Made by a program: the position numbers and the translations under genes
Part shown: in pieces, positions 11,300-23,264 of the stretch
Layout: each line of letters begins with the position of its first letter
Numbering within the stretch: the stretch's first letter is position 1
Notes under the pieces: generated by a model
Databases searched by the model: none
Seen by the model: the letters and a program-made list of their open reading frames with translations, nothing else
What the model was told of the DNA's origin: nothing
Assembly: GCA_016748015.1 (NCBI GenBank)
Contig: JAAOMT010000328.1
Coordinates: 315,620 to 379,619 of the forward strand
Reading direction: 5' to 3'
DNA: 64,000 nt
From: Geosiphon pyriformis
Taxonomy: Eukaryota > Glomeromycota > Glomeromycetes > Archaeosporales > Geosiphonaceae

Positions 11300-12600
11300 A
11301 TACAGTTCAATTATTATTTAGTACAAAAAAATAAACTAAGTAATTTTAACTAAATATAATTTATATGCTTATTATATATTGTTATGAGTTGGAATAACAA
11401 GCTAACAGATAGCAAGGGAGAACAGAATTGTAGGGTGATGGAAATAATCAAAGGGGAATTCAACTTTAAAGTGCGAATTAAATGAGTATAGATTCAATGT
11501 GCGAGATCAGTCTCATAAAATATCTCAGTCACTATTCTTTTCAAAAAAGTAACAAGAGAATTTAAAAGTAGAGGGATAGTCCGTACTATCAACAATTGAT
11601 CACTGCTGGTATAATTCTATGCTTTATGTTGGCACTCTTAGAATTCAATATCAAATATCAACTTGTGCTCTTCAGTTATGTTTATTCAAATAATCTTTAA
11701 ATACTGCAATTACATATTTCAGGAAAGTGCCAACAAGTAATTTTTTATTTAAAAGATGTTCAGATACTTGAAGGTAGAGAAAGAGAAATTAGTGATAAGA
11801 GAATGTTTGAGATAGAAGTTTGTTATTTTATTTCTTTGATTGTCTTAATTCCTTACATTGATATTTTTCTACAGCTAAAAGACTTATCACTTATATATCT
11901 ATTGAAAGTGGTCAATGACTAGGTTAATGATCAGGTCAATGATCAGGTTAATAGTTAGGTCATTGATCAGGTCAATAATCACTATTTAAAAATAGGGTGG
12001 CTAATTATATGACATCAGTGGCTAATACATGTGATAACTAATAAAAACTATGAGTTTCAACCATAACAATATAATTAGTCATATAGACTAATTAAGACAA
12101 TATTATACACTTATACAAATTTTTATACTATTATTTATACTTAAAAAGAACATTCAAGCTCTATATAATTTAAAACCAATAACAAATAACTTAATAATAT
12201 TAAGCAAATAAACTATTTTAACCAACAACAAATTAAATAGACTACAAAAAACATTAGACAATATTTTATTATTATTTATTAGACCATTTTTTTTTATATT
12301 TGCTTTAAACTTAGATTTAAATATTTATAATTTGCTGTAATGTTTTTTAGCTAAATTACAAATAAAATTAACTATTATAAATACAGTCTTTTTATCATTA
12401 AAAATCAACACTGTTTTATTAATACAATTATTAAAAATAAAATTTTTATATAAGAATACATAAATATTAACATCTAAAGCTTTCAAAAAAAGAGTACATA
12501 ATACTAAAAAAAACACTAAAAAGCAAACTTTTATTAAAAATTTTTACAGTTTAATATAATTATACAATATCTTAGATTATGTAAAGATGTCTTTTAAGCA
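11300..12600 (+). repeat. Unknown repeat split by a solo LTR
   Basis: 11300-11379 and 12069-12260 together match the reverse complement of 3586-3895. The match stops at the LTR and resumes after it, so the LTR (11380-12068) inserted into this repeat. No intact frame remains; the minus frame at 12325-12516 is not convincing. Confidence 0.4.
11380..12068 (-). repeat. Solo LTR, family A, with 4-bp target duplication
   Basis: 689 bp, TGTTATGAGTTGG...TTTCAACCATAACA, reverse orientation relative to the LTRs at 2939 and 37657. It is flanked on both sides by ATAT (11376-11379 and 12069-12072). There is no internal sequence on either side, so this is a solo LTR left by LTR-LTR recombination. Confidence 0.85.
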
Positions 12601-13619
12601 TATAAAAACATGATTAAAAAGTTTAATATTACTATATATTAAGCACAAAATGTTTAGATAATTTTTATTATAAAGCTTTTTTCTAATTACAATTGGTTAT
12701 TTTCTATAAATTGTTTTTATTAAATATATGTAAAAAACAATTAAAGATTTGTTAATGAATTCAGAAAGTATATAAAGTTTAAATGCCAAAATAAAGCAGT
12801 ACAAATTCAGTTTATATCTTGAATAAATAAATTATTCACAATTTTTGCACTAAAATCTGCTTTTTATTGAACATAATAAACAATTTAATAAATATTGTAA
12901 ACAAAAAATGAATATTATTTAACACAACCAAATTATTAATTATGATAAATCTTTTACAAATCTTAATAGAAAAAGCCAAATAAAACTGCCAAAGACAAAA
13001 CAGAAACTAAAATGAGATTCGAACTATTATTTAAATTAGTTTATAAAAAAACCATATTGCTAATTAAACTTATTATTTTAACATATTTAAATAAAATTTT
13101 TATTAAAAAAAAAATTTTTAAACATTATTTAAAAGAATATATAAGTTAATAAAAACTTTAAAAAACTTTAAAAAACAGCTTAAAATATTAAATAATTATA
13201 AATATAACAAAAAATAAAACATAATAATTAGTTATCAAATAATATAATAAGCTATAAAATCAAAAACAAAATATTATTGCTCTATATTAAAGCTAAAAAA
13301 CAATAAAGTAAAAAGTTTAATTATAAATAAGATAAACTATTTTATATTATTATCAGTAAATTTTTACAGTTTTTAATACAAAAATTACAATATATATTAT
13401 AAAAATTACTATTAAAACCATGTAAAAAAAACTTATATTAATATATTTAATAAAAAAATTAATTAGTAAATAAAAAATAAAAGATTAATAATTAGTTTAA
13501 TTATAATAAAAAGATACAGTATATTATATAAAAAATCAAACAAAAACACATATTATAAAACTTGATATAGTTTAACCAATTTTAGTTGGTTTGTAATAAT
13601 TAAATTAAAAAATAAATAC
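12601..13619. other. AT desert, no feature
   Basis: Runs of A and T with occasional short relic-like patches. No frame, structured repeat or gene could be supported. Confidence 0.5.
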
Positions 13620-14568
13620 TGTTATGAATAAACTTGATAAGATATTATCATAATATTTAGTGTTTATAATTTGATATTAAAAACAAGTTGATTTTTAGAT
13701 AAATTAATTTTTGATAGTAAAGTCAGTTATTAATCTTTAAAAAATTTTTTTTAACAGTTTTACTTATTAAGTTTTTTTATTATAAGACACAAAAATATTG
13801 TTTTTTATTTATATTGTTATAATTGTATTTTTTTTTGAGTTAATAAGTACAGTTATTAGAATTCAGTATTGTTTTTTTGATAGGTTAATAAAATAAAGTT
13901 AATATTCAAATCTAAAAAAAGCTTCTCTTTTTTACCAGACTATTATAAATTCTATTTTTAAACAGTCAATTTTTAATGTTGCTGTTTTACAAAAAAAATA
14001 AAATAAAAAAAATTTAATATTTTGTTAATTATTGTAATCAAAAATAATTGGTTTAGTTATTAATGTTTTAAAAGCATTTATGCTAATAACATTTGGTCTG
14101 AAATAAAGATAAGTAAAAACAATTAATCAAATCTTAACAATTAGAGTGTTAAAATTATAGACTTGTAAATTAAACAATAATATTTTATTTGGTAAATTTA
14201 GAATATAAAAAATGAAAAAAAGAAAATAGTTTTTAAGACTAAAAATAATATAAAAATATTAAGCTAATTTTTGTCTAGTTTGTTTTTTTCTATCTGCTAA
14301 AACTATTTTTTTATATACATATTTTCTAGTTCTATAGAATTGCTTTCAATTGTTTTATTCTTTTATATTATAATTAATTATTTTATGTTATTATTAATTA
14401 TTCTGTATTATTTTGTATTATTGTGTATTATCTTGTATTATTTTAAGTTATTTTATGTTATTCTGTATTATTTTGTGTTATCTCATGTTATTACGTTTTT
14501 TTTATGTTATTATATAGTTCTTATGTTTTTTTTAATGAGTTTTTAATTATTTTTCTACTTGAATAATA
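13620..14568. repeat. Solo LTR, family C
   Basis: 949 bp, from TGTTATGAATAAACTTG to CTTGAATAATA (decayed from GAGTAACA). Flanks are ATAC (13616-13619) and ATGC (14569-14572), a 4-bp duplication with one transition. The right part contains a degenerate TATTATTTTG/TGTTATTTTG repeat (about 14370-14490), which creates the meaningless frame at 14340-14546. It aligns with the copies at 17989 and 25021. Confidence 0.75.
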
Positions 14569-14639
14569 ATGCTAAGATAAATAACTAAATATAATAAATT
14601 TTTTTTATATGTTTTACTAATAATTTTTTTAGAAATTTT

Positions 14640-15620
14640 TTTGTATAATATTATCTTTCAAGCAAAAAACACAGTACTAAACTATATTATATTTTTGAAA
14701 TAAAGAAATATAAAATACAACTAAAATAAAACAGCAAACAAATATACTATATTTTACTATTTATAATATTTTTAAAAAACTTAAAAAACAAAAATAATAA
14801 AACATATAAATAGAAATAATTAACTATAAAAAATTAAAAAAAAATGTATTATAAACATTAAGACAATATTTTTATTAAGATTTTTTAATATTTTTGAGGA
14901 CTTTAAAAATAAAATTAACAAAAAAAAATATAGACATTTTTTTTAGTACAATTTAAAAATATTTAATTAATTATAAATATAAAAAAGATTTGTTTTTAAC
15001 AACTTTAATGTTTATTAATTTTTACAAAAAAAATTATGTAAAATGAATTTAAGAATATCTTAATAATAATTGAAAAAAACTGTTTTTTTGAATGAAATAG
15101 CTTTTTGTTTATTCTAAAATACAATAAAATATTAAAATAAAAGCCAATAACTAATTTATGCTATACTAAAAAATTGAATAAAAATTATGGCATAAAATAG
15201 TTTTTATAAGAAAAAAAATAAGTTTATTTTGTTTTACTTAAATAATAAATATTAAGTTTTATATAAAAATTATTCATGAATATTTATCTAAGATAAAAAA
15301 AATATTAAGAAATAAGTAATAGTTTTAACAAAACAATAATTCAAAGTACACAAATTATTTAGCCAAAGTTTTTTTTTAAAAAAATATGTCTAAAATTATA
15401 GCTTAGTCATCTAATAGTTTTACTTAAATCTTATTAAAAACTTATAGATTATTGTAAAAAGAAATGTAAAAAAGTATATGTCTAAAAATTGAGATAAATT
15501 AGAATAGAATTAATAAAACACTATTTTAAAATAATAATTACAAATAGAAAAAATATATTATATTAAATTTTTTTTAATAAAATTATGTACTTTTTAGTTT
15601 TCTAATAATATATAATTTAT
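14640..15620 (+). pseudogene. Tc1/mariner transposase relic, copy 1
   Basis: It aligns by eye along its length with the relic at 15870-16900. Around 15050-15130 the plus strand reads a degraded form of 'KYLNxxWKK...F', and near 15400-15450 a ruined version of the 'WPxNSPDLNPIENLW' motif. The frame is full of stops, and Trp positions have become TGA or TAG. It is not functional. Confidence 0.55.
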
Positions 15621-15869
15621 ATCTATTAATATATTGAATAAAATGCAGTAATTATTTTTTTCTATTCAATTTTTTTTGCAATATACTGTATAACATACAA
15701 TTTAATAAGAAAAAAATTGGAAAAATATAAATTTACTAAGATTGTATTTGATTTAATCATTTTTAGTAAGTTTTATAATGATAAAAATAGAAACAAAATA
15801 TTAAGTAAGTGGTTAAATTTTAAAAACATTTTGTTATATATTAATTAATAGTTTTTTTTAAAACATGTT

Positions 15870-16900
15870 TTTAAAATACTGGTTTTAAAACAAAAAACAC
15901 AATAATAAATTGTATTATATTTTAAAAACAAAAAATACAAAGATAAAATAAATACAAAATAAAATAAATTTTTTTTTTTTTATTATCTATAATATTCTTA
16001 AAAAACTCAAAAAAAAAAAGAATAATAAAGCATGCAAATAATAATAGTTGATCAAGAAAAATTACAGAATTTTTTTTGAAAGTATTAAAACAGATTATTT
16101 ATAAAAATTTTTTAGTTTTATCTAAATATTTAGCAATAAAATTGACTAAGAAAAGAATAAATATTTTTTATGTTATTATTTAAAACTATTTATCTAACTT
16201 TAATTATAAAAAAAGTTTTTCTAAAACAACTTCAATATTAACTAAAAAACATAAGCAAAAACGTATAGAATAAGCCAAAAAATACTTAAATAATGATTGA
16301 AAAAAAACAATTTTTACTAATAAAATATCTTTTTAATTTTTTCAAAATATAGTAAAATATTGGCATAAAAATACTTAACTAATTTGTTCTATGTTTAAAA
16401 ATCAAACAAAAATTTTTGTATAAAAGAGTTTTTATAAAAAAAAAGACTAGTTTATTTTGTTTTGTTCAAATAATAAATACTTAATTTTATATAAATATTT
16501 TTTATCACTTCTTACTTAAAATTAGAATAATATTAAGTAATAATTAGTAATTTTAATAAGATAATAACTTCAAATATACCAATAAGTTTGTCAAAAAATT
16601 TATTGCTAAAAATACAACTAATTTGTTAAAGTAACTACCTAATAGTTTTGATTTAAATCCAATAGAAAATCTTTGAATTATTGTTAAAAAAAATATAAAA
16701 AAAAATATCTTAAAATTATAATAAATTAAAAAAATTTATAAGAGAAAAGTAACAAATTATTTCTAAATCTACTTTTATTAGATTAGTAAAATCAACGAAA
16801 CAGTATTGTAAAATGATAATTAAAACAAATAATAAAAAAATTTTTTATTGATTTTTTTAATAAAATTATATAGTATTTAATTTTTTAATGAAAATTATTT
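15870..16900 (+). pseudogene. Tc1/mariner transposase relic, copy 2
   Basis: A single plus frame from about 16226 reads TSILTKKHKQKRIE-stop-AKKYLNND-stop-KKTIFT, then KYWHKN and KIFV-stop-KSFYK. Near 16645-16680 it reads LPNSFDLNPIENL-stop. This is the Tc1/mariner DDE transposase pattern (IEWAKKYL, FVWGSF, PDLNPIENLW). Every listed stop falls on an expected Trp; where the family has Trp-Gly in FVWGSF, this copy has TAA AAG, which four G-to-A changes from TGG GGG would give. The catalytic region 'TDE' reads TNK. Confidence 0.7.
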
Positions 16901-17610
16901 TATGTAATTTGGTATATTAGTTAGTAATTATTTTTATATTTCCAATTTTTTTTTTACCAGACTATTATTTAACTGTTTAATTAAATTAAATATAAAAATC
17001 TTGATAAATTAAAAAACACCAATAAAAATTAAAAATTAATATATGTAATTTAATAATAATAAATTTTATTATACTTTAAGATTTATATTTATATTTATTT
17101 ATGCAATTTAATAGTTACCAAAAAATATAATTAATTTATTTATTTTTAATTATATTAATTATAATTCTAATTAGTATTAATAATATATAATCAAATTTTA
17201 AATTTAACTATTTAAATCTAATTATTTAAATTAATAATTTATAAAAAAATAATATGTCAAGTAAGTTTACAATTGAATTAATTAATTTAATATATATAAA
17301 TAAATAATGTATTAAAATAGGTTTAAAATAGTATAATTTAATTATATATATAGATTTTTTATTAATTTAAAAAAGTATTAATTTTATATTAAGTTAATTT
17401 TTTTTTATATTTTATGTTTTATTTTAAGTCTTAAATACTTTTTATTAATATTATAAGTATATTATATACTTATTATTAATATTTTAAATTTTTTTATTAT
17501 TTTATAATCTTTAAATATATATTATTTATATATGTTTTATTTTAACAAATAAGCTATTAGTTTTATTATTTAATCTTGTTTTTTTTATTTATTTTTATTA
17601 CAATTTAGTG
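16901..17610. other. AT desert, no feature
   Basis: Almost pure A/T with no frame. A TIR-like stretch (TTAGTAATTATTTTTATATTTCC, about 16920-16942) may be the right end of the preceding Tc1 relic. Confidence 0.45.
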
Positions 17611-17639
17611 AGTATAGTCCAATTACTATCTAAATACAT

Positions 17640-17988
17640 AAGATTAAACAACATCCTAAATTAAGTATAGCTTATGCTTTTTTTACATATAATCAGCCAC
17701 TTGGGCCAATCAAAGCAGCACTATATACTTAATTTATTCATCAAAGAAACATTATTTAAAAAACTAAAATTCAGCCTGAATAGACAAAATTATAATCCAA
17801 AATAAATATGTATACCCAATTTAATTTTAAAACTGCGAATTATTTTTGAAAACCATAAAAATAACAAACCAAACACTAAAAAAATAGTGGACCCATTTTA
17901 TGACAAAAAGTTATATTTTTTATAATAAGATCTTAACTTGGCTGTTAGCAGTCAAATAGCAAATTTGTGACTCTCAGCAAGACCATAG
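17640..17988 (-). pseudogene. LINE ORF2 relic, 3' segment
   Basis: On the minus strand, directly continuing the fragment at 19006-19200 once the solo LTR between them is removed, the frame reads GLAESHKFAI-stop-LLTAKLRSYY and on to GSTIF. This resembles the region after the RT zinc-binding motif of LINE elements known to me from glomeromycotan genomes (there '...AIWLPAAKLR'). The stop after FAI is a TGA at a Trp position. Confidence 0.55.
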
Positions 17989-19005
17989 TGTTATGAATAA
18001 ACTTGGTAAAATATGATAATAACATTTGGTACTTTAAATTTGGGTTTTTAAAGAGCTTTTAATGGTTTTCTTTTGGTAAACTTGTTTGGTATATTAGTGT
18101 TATCAGTCTTTGAAAGTTTTTCTCTAAATGTGTATTTATCTATGAAGTTCTTTGGTTATAAAACACAGAGTTTTTTCTTTATATTTTGCAACTTTTTGTT
18201 GTAAATATAAGTTATCTTCTTTAAGCTAATGAGCACAGTTGTTAAGATCTGGTGGGATCTTTTTGCTCTTCTGGTAAGCTACTAAGATAATATTAATATC
18301 CAAACTTACAAGGAGCTTCTTTTTTTTACCAGGCTATTACAAAGTCTATTTCCAGACAGTTAATTTTTCTATGTTGTTGTTTTACAAGAGAGAATAAAAT
18401 AAAATAAAATAAAATAAAATAAAATAAAATAAAATAAAATAAAAATAAATAAAAATAAAAATAAATAAATTGGTATTGTCAATTGTTATAATTAAGAACA
18501 ATTGGTTCAAGTTATTAAGGGTTTGAGACATTTATGCTAAGAGCATCTGTTCCAGAATAAAAGTATAAAACAGTAATTAGTTTGAAAAAAACATGGGATG
18601 ATTAAAAACCATATATTGATGATTTCCAATTTCAAATAAATTCTTTATTTTTTGTAAGATGTAATAGTTATAAGGTAAAAAAATTGATTCTTGTCTGGCT
18701 GTTTTTTTAACTTTTACAACTATTTGTTTTTATACATTTTTTTGGTTCTATAGAATTACTTTTTAATTGTTTTGTTCTTGCTAGCTATTGCTTCATTATT
18801 TCTATTATCACTTTGTTCTTTTATGTTATTATTAGCTCTTATATATTTTAACTAGTTATTTTATACTATAACATATTATCAAGTTTTGTATTATGTTATC
18901 CTAAGTTATTATGTGTTATTTTGTATTCTTTTGTATTATTCTGTGTTATCACATTTTTGATTACATTTTTTCATAATTTGGATTTGTTTTTCTACTTGAG
19001 TAACA
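17989..19005. repeat. Solo LTR, family C, inserted in a LINE relic
   Basis: 1017 bp, TGTTATGAATAAACTTGG...CTTGAGTAACA, the best preserved family-C copy. Flanks are ATAG (17985-17988) and ATGG (19006-19009), a 4-bp duplication with one transition. Both flanks belong to the same minus-strand LINE reading frame, showing a clean insertion. Confidence 0.85.
18393..18470 (+). repeat. (AAAAT)n microsatellite
   Basis: About 15 AAAAT units, ending in AAAAATAAAT variants, inside the family-C LTR. The same spot in the copy at 25021 is an (A7-9 C) run (about 25410-25490), so this position of the LTR is a mutable simple repeat. Confidence 0.9.
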
Positions 19006-19200
19006 ATGGACAAAATTAATAACCAGAGCACCACCATCAGAATTAGTGTCCAAATGGCATACTGTATCAACCATCCAATTCTTCAACACAAATCTTTTAG
19101 CCAGCACCATATACAAACCAATAAACAACCTAGTCTTGTGCAGAGTTCAAATAACCATATTTTTTTTAGTAGACATTCCTAACAACCTCTCTTATTCTAT
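19006..19200 (-). pseudogene. LINE ORF2 relic, middle segment
   Basis: Minus-strand frame including KNWMVDTVCHLDTNSDGGAL followed by VINFVH, between a solo LTR on the left and the deleted LTR element on the right. It is the piece between the zinc-binding region (23265-23470) and the tail (17640-17988) of one LINE copy. Confidence 0.55.
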
Positions 19201-20027
19201 TGTTATAGATGATTATTTGGGGTCTTAAAGCAAATAACAAATCCATAACTTGGTGCTTGGTTAGTATTCTGGTGTTGATATCTGAAGGTTTTGTTGATCT
19301 GAAGGTTTTGTTGTGAAGTTCTTTGTATAATAGACAGAGATTTAATAGTTGTTTTCAGTAGCCTTTCAGAATTGCAATTTCATCAAATTTTTTTCTCAGC
19401 GTGGTAACTGGTAATCCTTCTGGTAAACTATCCTCAAATCTATGAGTGTTCTACCCTTGTTTTACGGGTCTTTTACCAGTTCTTATGATGTCTGTATCTT
19501 AGTACTTAATCCTTAATCAATTAGTTAACCAAAAAAAAATACAAAAGAAATAAAAGAAAATAAAAAAAGATAAAGAAAATAAACAACAGCAATTGCAAAT
19601 TAGTATTCAGTCAATAGCTGTGATTAAGAGCTATTGTTCCAGTGTGGTTAAGTGTCAATTACTATCAACATGAAGTGTTAATAGTGGAGAGTGAATTGAG
19701 ATGGTGAATAATTATTTATTGATAGTTATAAATAAAATGTTTGTTTAGATCAGATCTAAATTAGATGGTCTCTAACTAAAAAAATTTTGTCTTTTCTACT
19801 TCTAGCACTATTGCTATATATACATAATTAAGATTCCTCAATTTCTCAATTCTTTACACCAGAAATCCTGGAATTTTGGAATCTTGTGATACCTTGTACA
19901 AGAATCCTGAAATTTCTGAAATCCTGTGATTTCTTTTGAAAGGAATCCTGGAATTCCACATTTACTATGGCTACCCCTGATTGGCTAATTTATATGCTAA
20001 TATACTTCCTATATTTTATAAGTAACA
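19201..20027 (-). repeat. 3' LTR of the deleted family-D element
   Basis: 827 bp, TGTTATAGATGATTATTTGG...ATAAGTAACA on the plus strand. The element is in minus orientation. The TATA-like TATATATA lies at 19815-19822 with a TTCnnGAA-rich array at about 19840-19965. The outer flank CTAT (19197-19200) pairs with CCAT at 23265-23268, a 4-bp duplication with one transition. A purine tract (minus strand of 20032-20043) adjoins it, as expected of a polypurine tract. Confidence 0.85.
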
Positions 20028-20041
20028 TTAATCTCTCTTTT

Positions 20042-20850
20042 TTAATACTGAGCTCCATTGAGATCTCCTAAATTTTCTAACTCTAATTCTCTGTCTTTGA
20101 GTATTTTTTGAACTTCTTTTTCGAGAATTACTTGGGTTATTTTGTTCTGTAATTCCTCAAATTGGGTGTTGGTTATTTTTCCCATTTGGTTAACTGTAAT
20201 GGAGTTCAATTCCAGATTAAGTAAGATTTCCAGTCTGTCTTGGAATTCTGTATGTAGCCAATAGATGGCTCTTGCTTGTGTAGTCAAATTGTTTTTTCCC
20301 ACAAATTGTTCCAGTTGTTGCAGTATTGTTGTGTCAAATAATCGTTTTGTTTTGTCTGTGTATAAGTTCTAAATATTCAAGTGTTGTCCCAAGTGGAAAT
20401 AACAAAAGTTCCTTGGAAATTTGTGTATTCACCATTTCCAAGTTTTTTTGGTCAACTCTTGATATGTGGTGACACTTGTTAGTTCTTCTAATGCTAATTT
20501 TATTTTCAGAACCATTTTATTGATAGTGTTTTCTGTTTTCTTTTGACTTTTGTATTTGGGTATTTTTCTGGTATCTTAGTATCAAATGGTTTGTTAATTG
20601 ATAGTAATTTCCATATTCTGTTGTTGAATCAGTTGGAAGAGTTGTTGTGTTAGTAAGTGGATGTTGTCAGTAATTTCCATTTTTCTGAAGTCTTTTGTCA
20701 CATCTATCATGTCTTATATACTTTATTATTATTCAATTTTATGTGTTTGGTCCAATGATTATGATTGGTTCCAGATCTTGTGAAATCTCATCTGGTTGAA
20801 CTAATATTCTCTGCACTCCTAATTGTGAAATATTACTGGTAGATGACGAC
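20042..20850 (-). pseudogene. Type-1 ORF3 of the deleted family-D element
   Basis: The longest intact piece, 20302-20042, reads FEELQNKITQVILEKEVQKI and ends just before the polypurine tract. Upstream frames contain several stops. By position and pattern it corresponds to the ORF at 834-1499 and to 51480-52300. Function is unknown. Confidence 0.5.
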
Positions 20851-20859
20851 ACTATATGG

Positions 20860-21945
20860 TAATATGATTTTAATCGATCACTATGTGCTGCTTTGGTTAA
20901 GATTTTGTTGTCCTATCTTAATTTATAAGCTCCATTTCCAAGAAATTCTTCTATGTAAAATGGTTTGTCCCATTTCAGATCAAATTTTCTACTCCATTGT
21001 TTTTTCACTTTGGTATAATGTAGAAGTACTTTGTCTTCAATCTTGAATTCAACTGGTTTCTCTGATAGTTGGTTATTGTGTCTTTTTTTTTGTTTTTCTT
21101 GTGACTTTTGGATGTTGTCAGCTGCTTTTTGTTGTTTGTTTTCTAGCATTTTCATCAAGTCATATGTTTTTCTTAGCAATGTTTTCTGAAAATTATCTTC
21201 AATTATTGGTTCTGTTGAATAGGTGTTGATTTTTATCTCAATTAGTAATGTTGCTGTTCTACTATATACTAATTCAAATGGTGTTGTTTGTGTAGTGTCC
21301 TGCTTCATTGTCTAATAAGCAAATAATACTGATGGTATATACAAGTTCCATTTGGCTTGGTTTTTTTGACTGATCTTGGTAATTGTTTTACATAATGTTC
21401 TGTTAAACCTTTCAACTAACCCATTTGTTTATGGATGGTATGATAATAATAATGGTCTTTTTATCTCAAATCTTTGACTTAATTCTGTCAATGTTCTATT
21501 CACAAAGTGAGTTCTCTGATCTGATAGTAGTTCTTTTGAACATCCATGTTAACAGATCAAATCTTGATGAACAAATTCAGCAACAGATTTTGCATCTGCT
21601 TTTTGAATGGCTTTTGCTTCTGGCTATTTAGTGAGATAGTTCATAGCTACTGCAATATATCTGTTGTTTCTGCTGGTGATTGTTAATGGTCTAACTAAGT
21701 CAATTCCAATGTGATTAAATAGTTATCCTACTTTGATTGGTCTTAATGGTTCACTGGGTCTTGTTCCTTCTTTTCTCTGACAAGCATCACAATTTTAAAC
21801 ATATTGGATAATGTCTGGATACATTGTTGGCCAATAATATTTTTTTCTGGTTCTTTCCATGGTTGCTTCTTTATGGAAATGTCCTGTTGTTGAATCTGAG
21901 TACATGTTGAATAATATTGTCTCTTTCTCTAGTTCTGTAATTACT
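20860..21945 (-). pseudogene. Integrase of the deleted family-D element
   Basis: Read on the minus strand it covers the zinc-binding N-terminus (FHKEATMER...YYWPTMYPDI, CDAC), the catalytic core (GIDLVRPLTI with its Asp intact, LLSDQ, NGLVERFNRT with its Glu intact) and the C-terminal WDKPFYIEEFLGNGAYKL. The DDE triad is thus readable here although stops interrupt the frame, several at Trp/Gln codons (LTK-stop-PEA, IC-stop-HG, FAY-stop-TMK). The open part is 21308-20913. Confidence 0.8.
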
Positions 21946-22396
21946 TTGGTTTTTTTTCAAGTGGGTGGTTGTATTTGTTTTGGTGTTACTGCTGGTGTTT
22001 GCAACCTTTCTTTGCCTTTGTTTGCATAGGTGATGGGGAATTGTTGTTGTGTGTATCTTTCAATGGTTTGATTAATTTCCCTGATAATTGGTGCAAAACT
22101 GTAGTTTTTTGGTAAGCTGGTATATTAAAATAATTCTGTATAAAAGTTTTCTCTTGTGAATTCAATGTCAACTGTTCCTCTTAAGCAGTCTGTGATTTTA
22201 TTATTGATGTAGAAGTTAAAGGCTGATTCTATTGGGAAATAGTTATTGTTTAATCTTAATTGTTGGCTGTACTGTTGAAACAAGAATTTGGCGAATCTTA
22301 AATGGTTTGCTCTTATGATTTCTGATTCTGTCACTTTTGGATGATTGTTGTTGGTGTTGGTTCTCTGTAAGATTATACCTCACAGGAAGCACCAAA
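21946..22396 (-). pseudogene. Gag N-terminal remnant and leader of family-D element
   Basis: The minus frame from 22334 reads ANHLRFAKFLFQQYSQQLRL and CLRGTVDIEFTRENFYTELF, continuing in 22171-21986. It matches the start of Gag in the full-length element (about 59690-59310). It ends abruptly at about 21951, where the sequence jumps into integrase. A candidate primer-binding site is at 22379-22394 (minus strand TGGTGCTTCCTGTGAG). Confidence 0.7.
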
Positions 22397-23264
22397 TGTT
22401 ACAGATGATTATTTGGAATCTCAAAGCAAATAACAAATCCGTAACTTGGTGCTTGGTTGGTATTTTAGTGTTGATATCTGAAGGTTTTGTTGATTTGAAG
22501 ATTTTGTTGTATAGTTTTTTGTATAATGAATAGAAATTTAATAGTTGTTTTTAGTAGCCTCTCAGAATTGCAATTCTGTCAAATTTTTTTCTCAGCATGG
22601 TGGCTGGTAATTTTTCTGGGAAATTATCCTCAAATCTATGAGTGTTTTACCCTTGTTTCATGGGTCTTTTACCAGTTCCTATGATGTCTGTATCTCAATG
22701 CTTAATTCTTAATCAATTAGTCAACCAAAAAGAAATACAAAAGAAATAAAAGAAAATAAAAGAAAATAAAGAAAATAAACAACAGCAATTGCAAGTTAGT
22801 ATCCAATCAATAGCTGTAATCAAGAGCTATTGTTCCAGTGTGGTTAAGTGTTAATTACTATCAACATGAAGTGTTGATAGTGGAAAGCAGATTAAGATGG
22901 TGAATAATTATTTATTGATAGTTGTAAATGAAATGTTTGTTTAGATCAGATCTAAACTAAAAGATCTTTAACTAAAAGAATTCTGTCTTTTCTACTTTTA
23001 GCACTATTGCTATATATACATAATTGAGATTCCTCAATTCCTCAATTCTTCACACCAGAAATTCTGGAATTCTTGGAATCTTGCAATTTTTTTTGAGAGG
23101 AATTCTGGAATTCTAGAATCCTGCGATTTCTTGTACAAGAATCTTGAAATTCCTAAAATCCTACAATTCCCTTTGAGAAAAATCCTAAAATTTCATATTT
23201 ATTATGGCTACTCCTAATTGGTTAATTTATATGCTAATATACTCCCTATATTCTATGAGTAACA
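22397..23264 (-). repeat. 5' LTR of the deleted family-D element
   Basis: 868 bp, TGTTACAGATGATTATTTGG...CTATGAGTAACA. The ends form an inverted TGTTAC/GTAACA. TATATATA is at 23011-23018; in the element's direction it lies just downstream of an array of TTCTGGAA/TTCTAGAA palindromes (23045-23205). The outer flank is CCAT (23265-23268). Confidence 0.85.
23011..23205 (-). promoter_or_regulatory. Candidate U3 promoter: TTCnnGAA array plus TATA
   Basis: In the direction of transcription (minus) at least three TTCnnGAA palindromes (TTCTGGAA twice, TTCTAGAA once) and several near matches are followed about 30 bp later by TATATATA. The same layout is kept in all four family-D/E LTRs. Heat-shock-factor sites are one reading, but the unit spacing is irregular. 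Confidence 0.4.

Noticed and set aside
14340-14546. Hydrophobic 68-codon frame resembling a membrane protein
   Set aside because: It is a translation of the TATTATTTTG-type simple repeat at the right end of a solo LTR.
16226-16730. Alternative genetic code (TGA read as Trp), because many stops sit on Trp positions
   Set aside because: TAA and TAG stops are equally common there, catalytic residues are also lost by missense changes, and the carrier gene uses TGG for Trp and ends in TGA.
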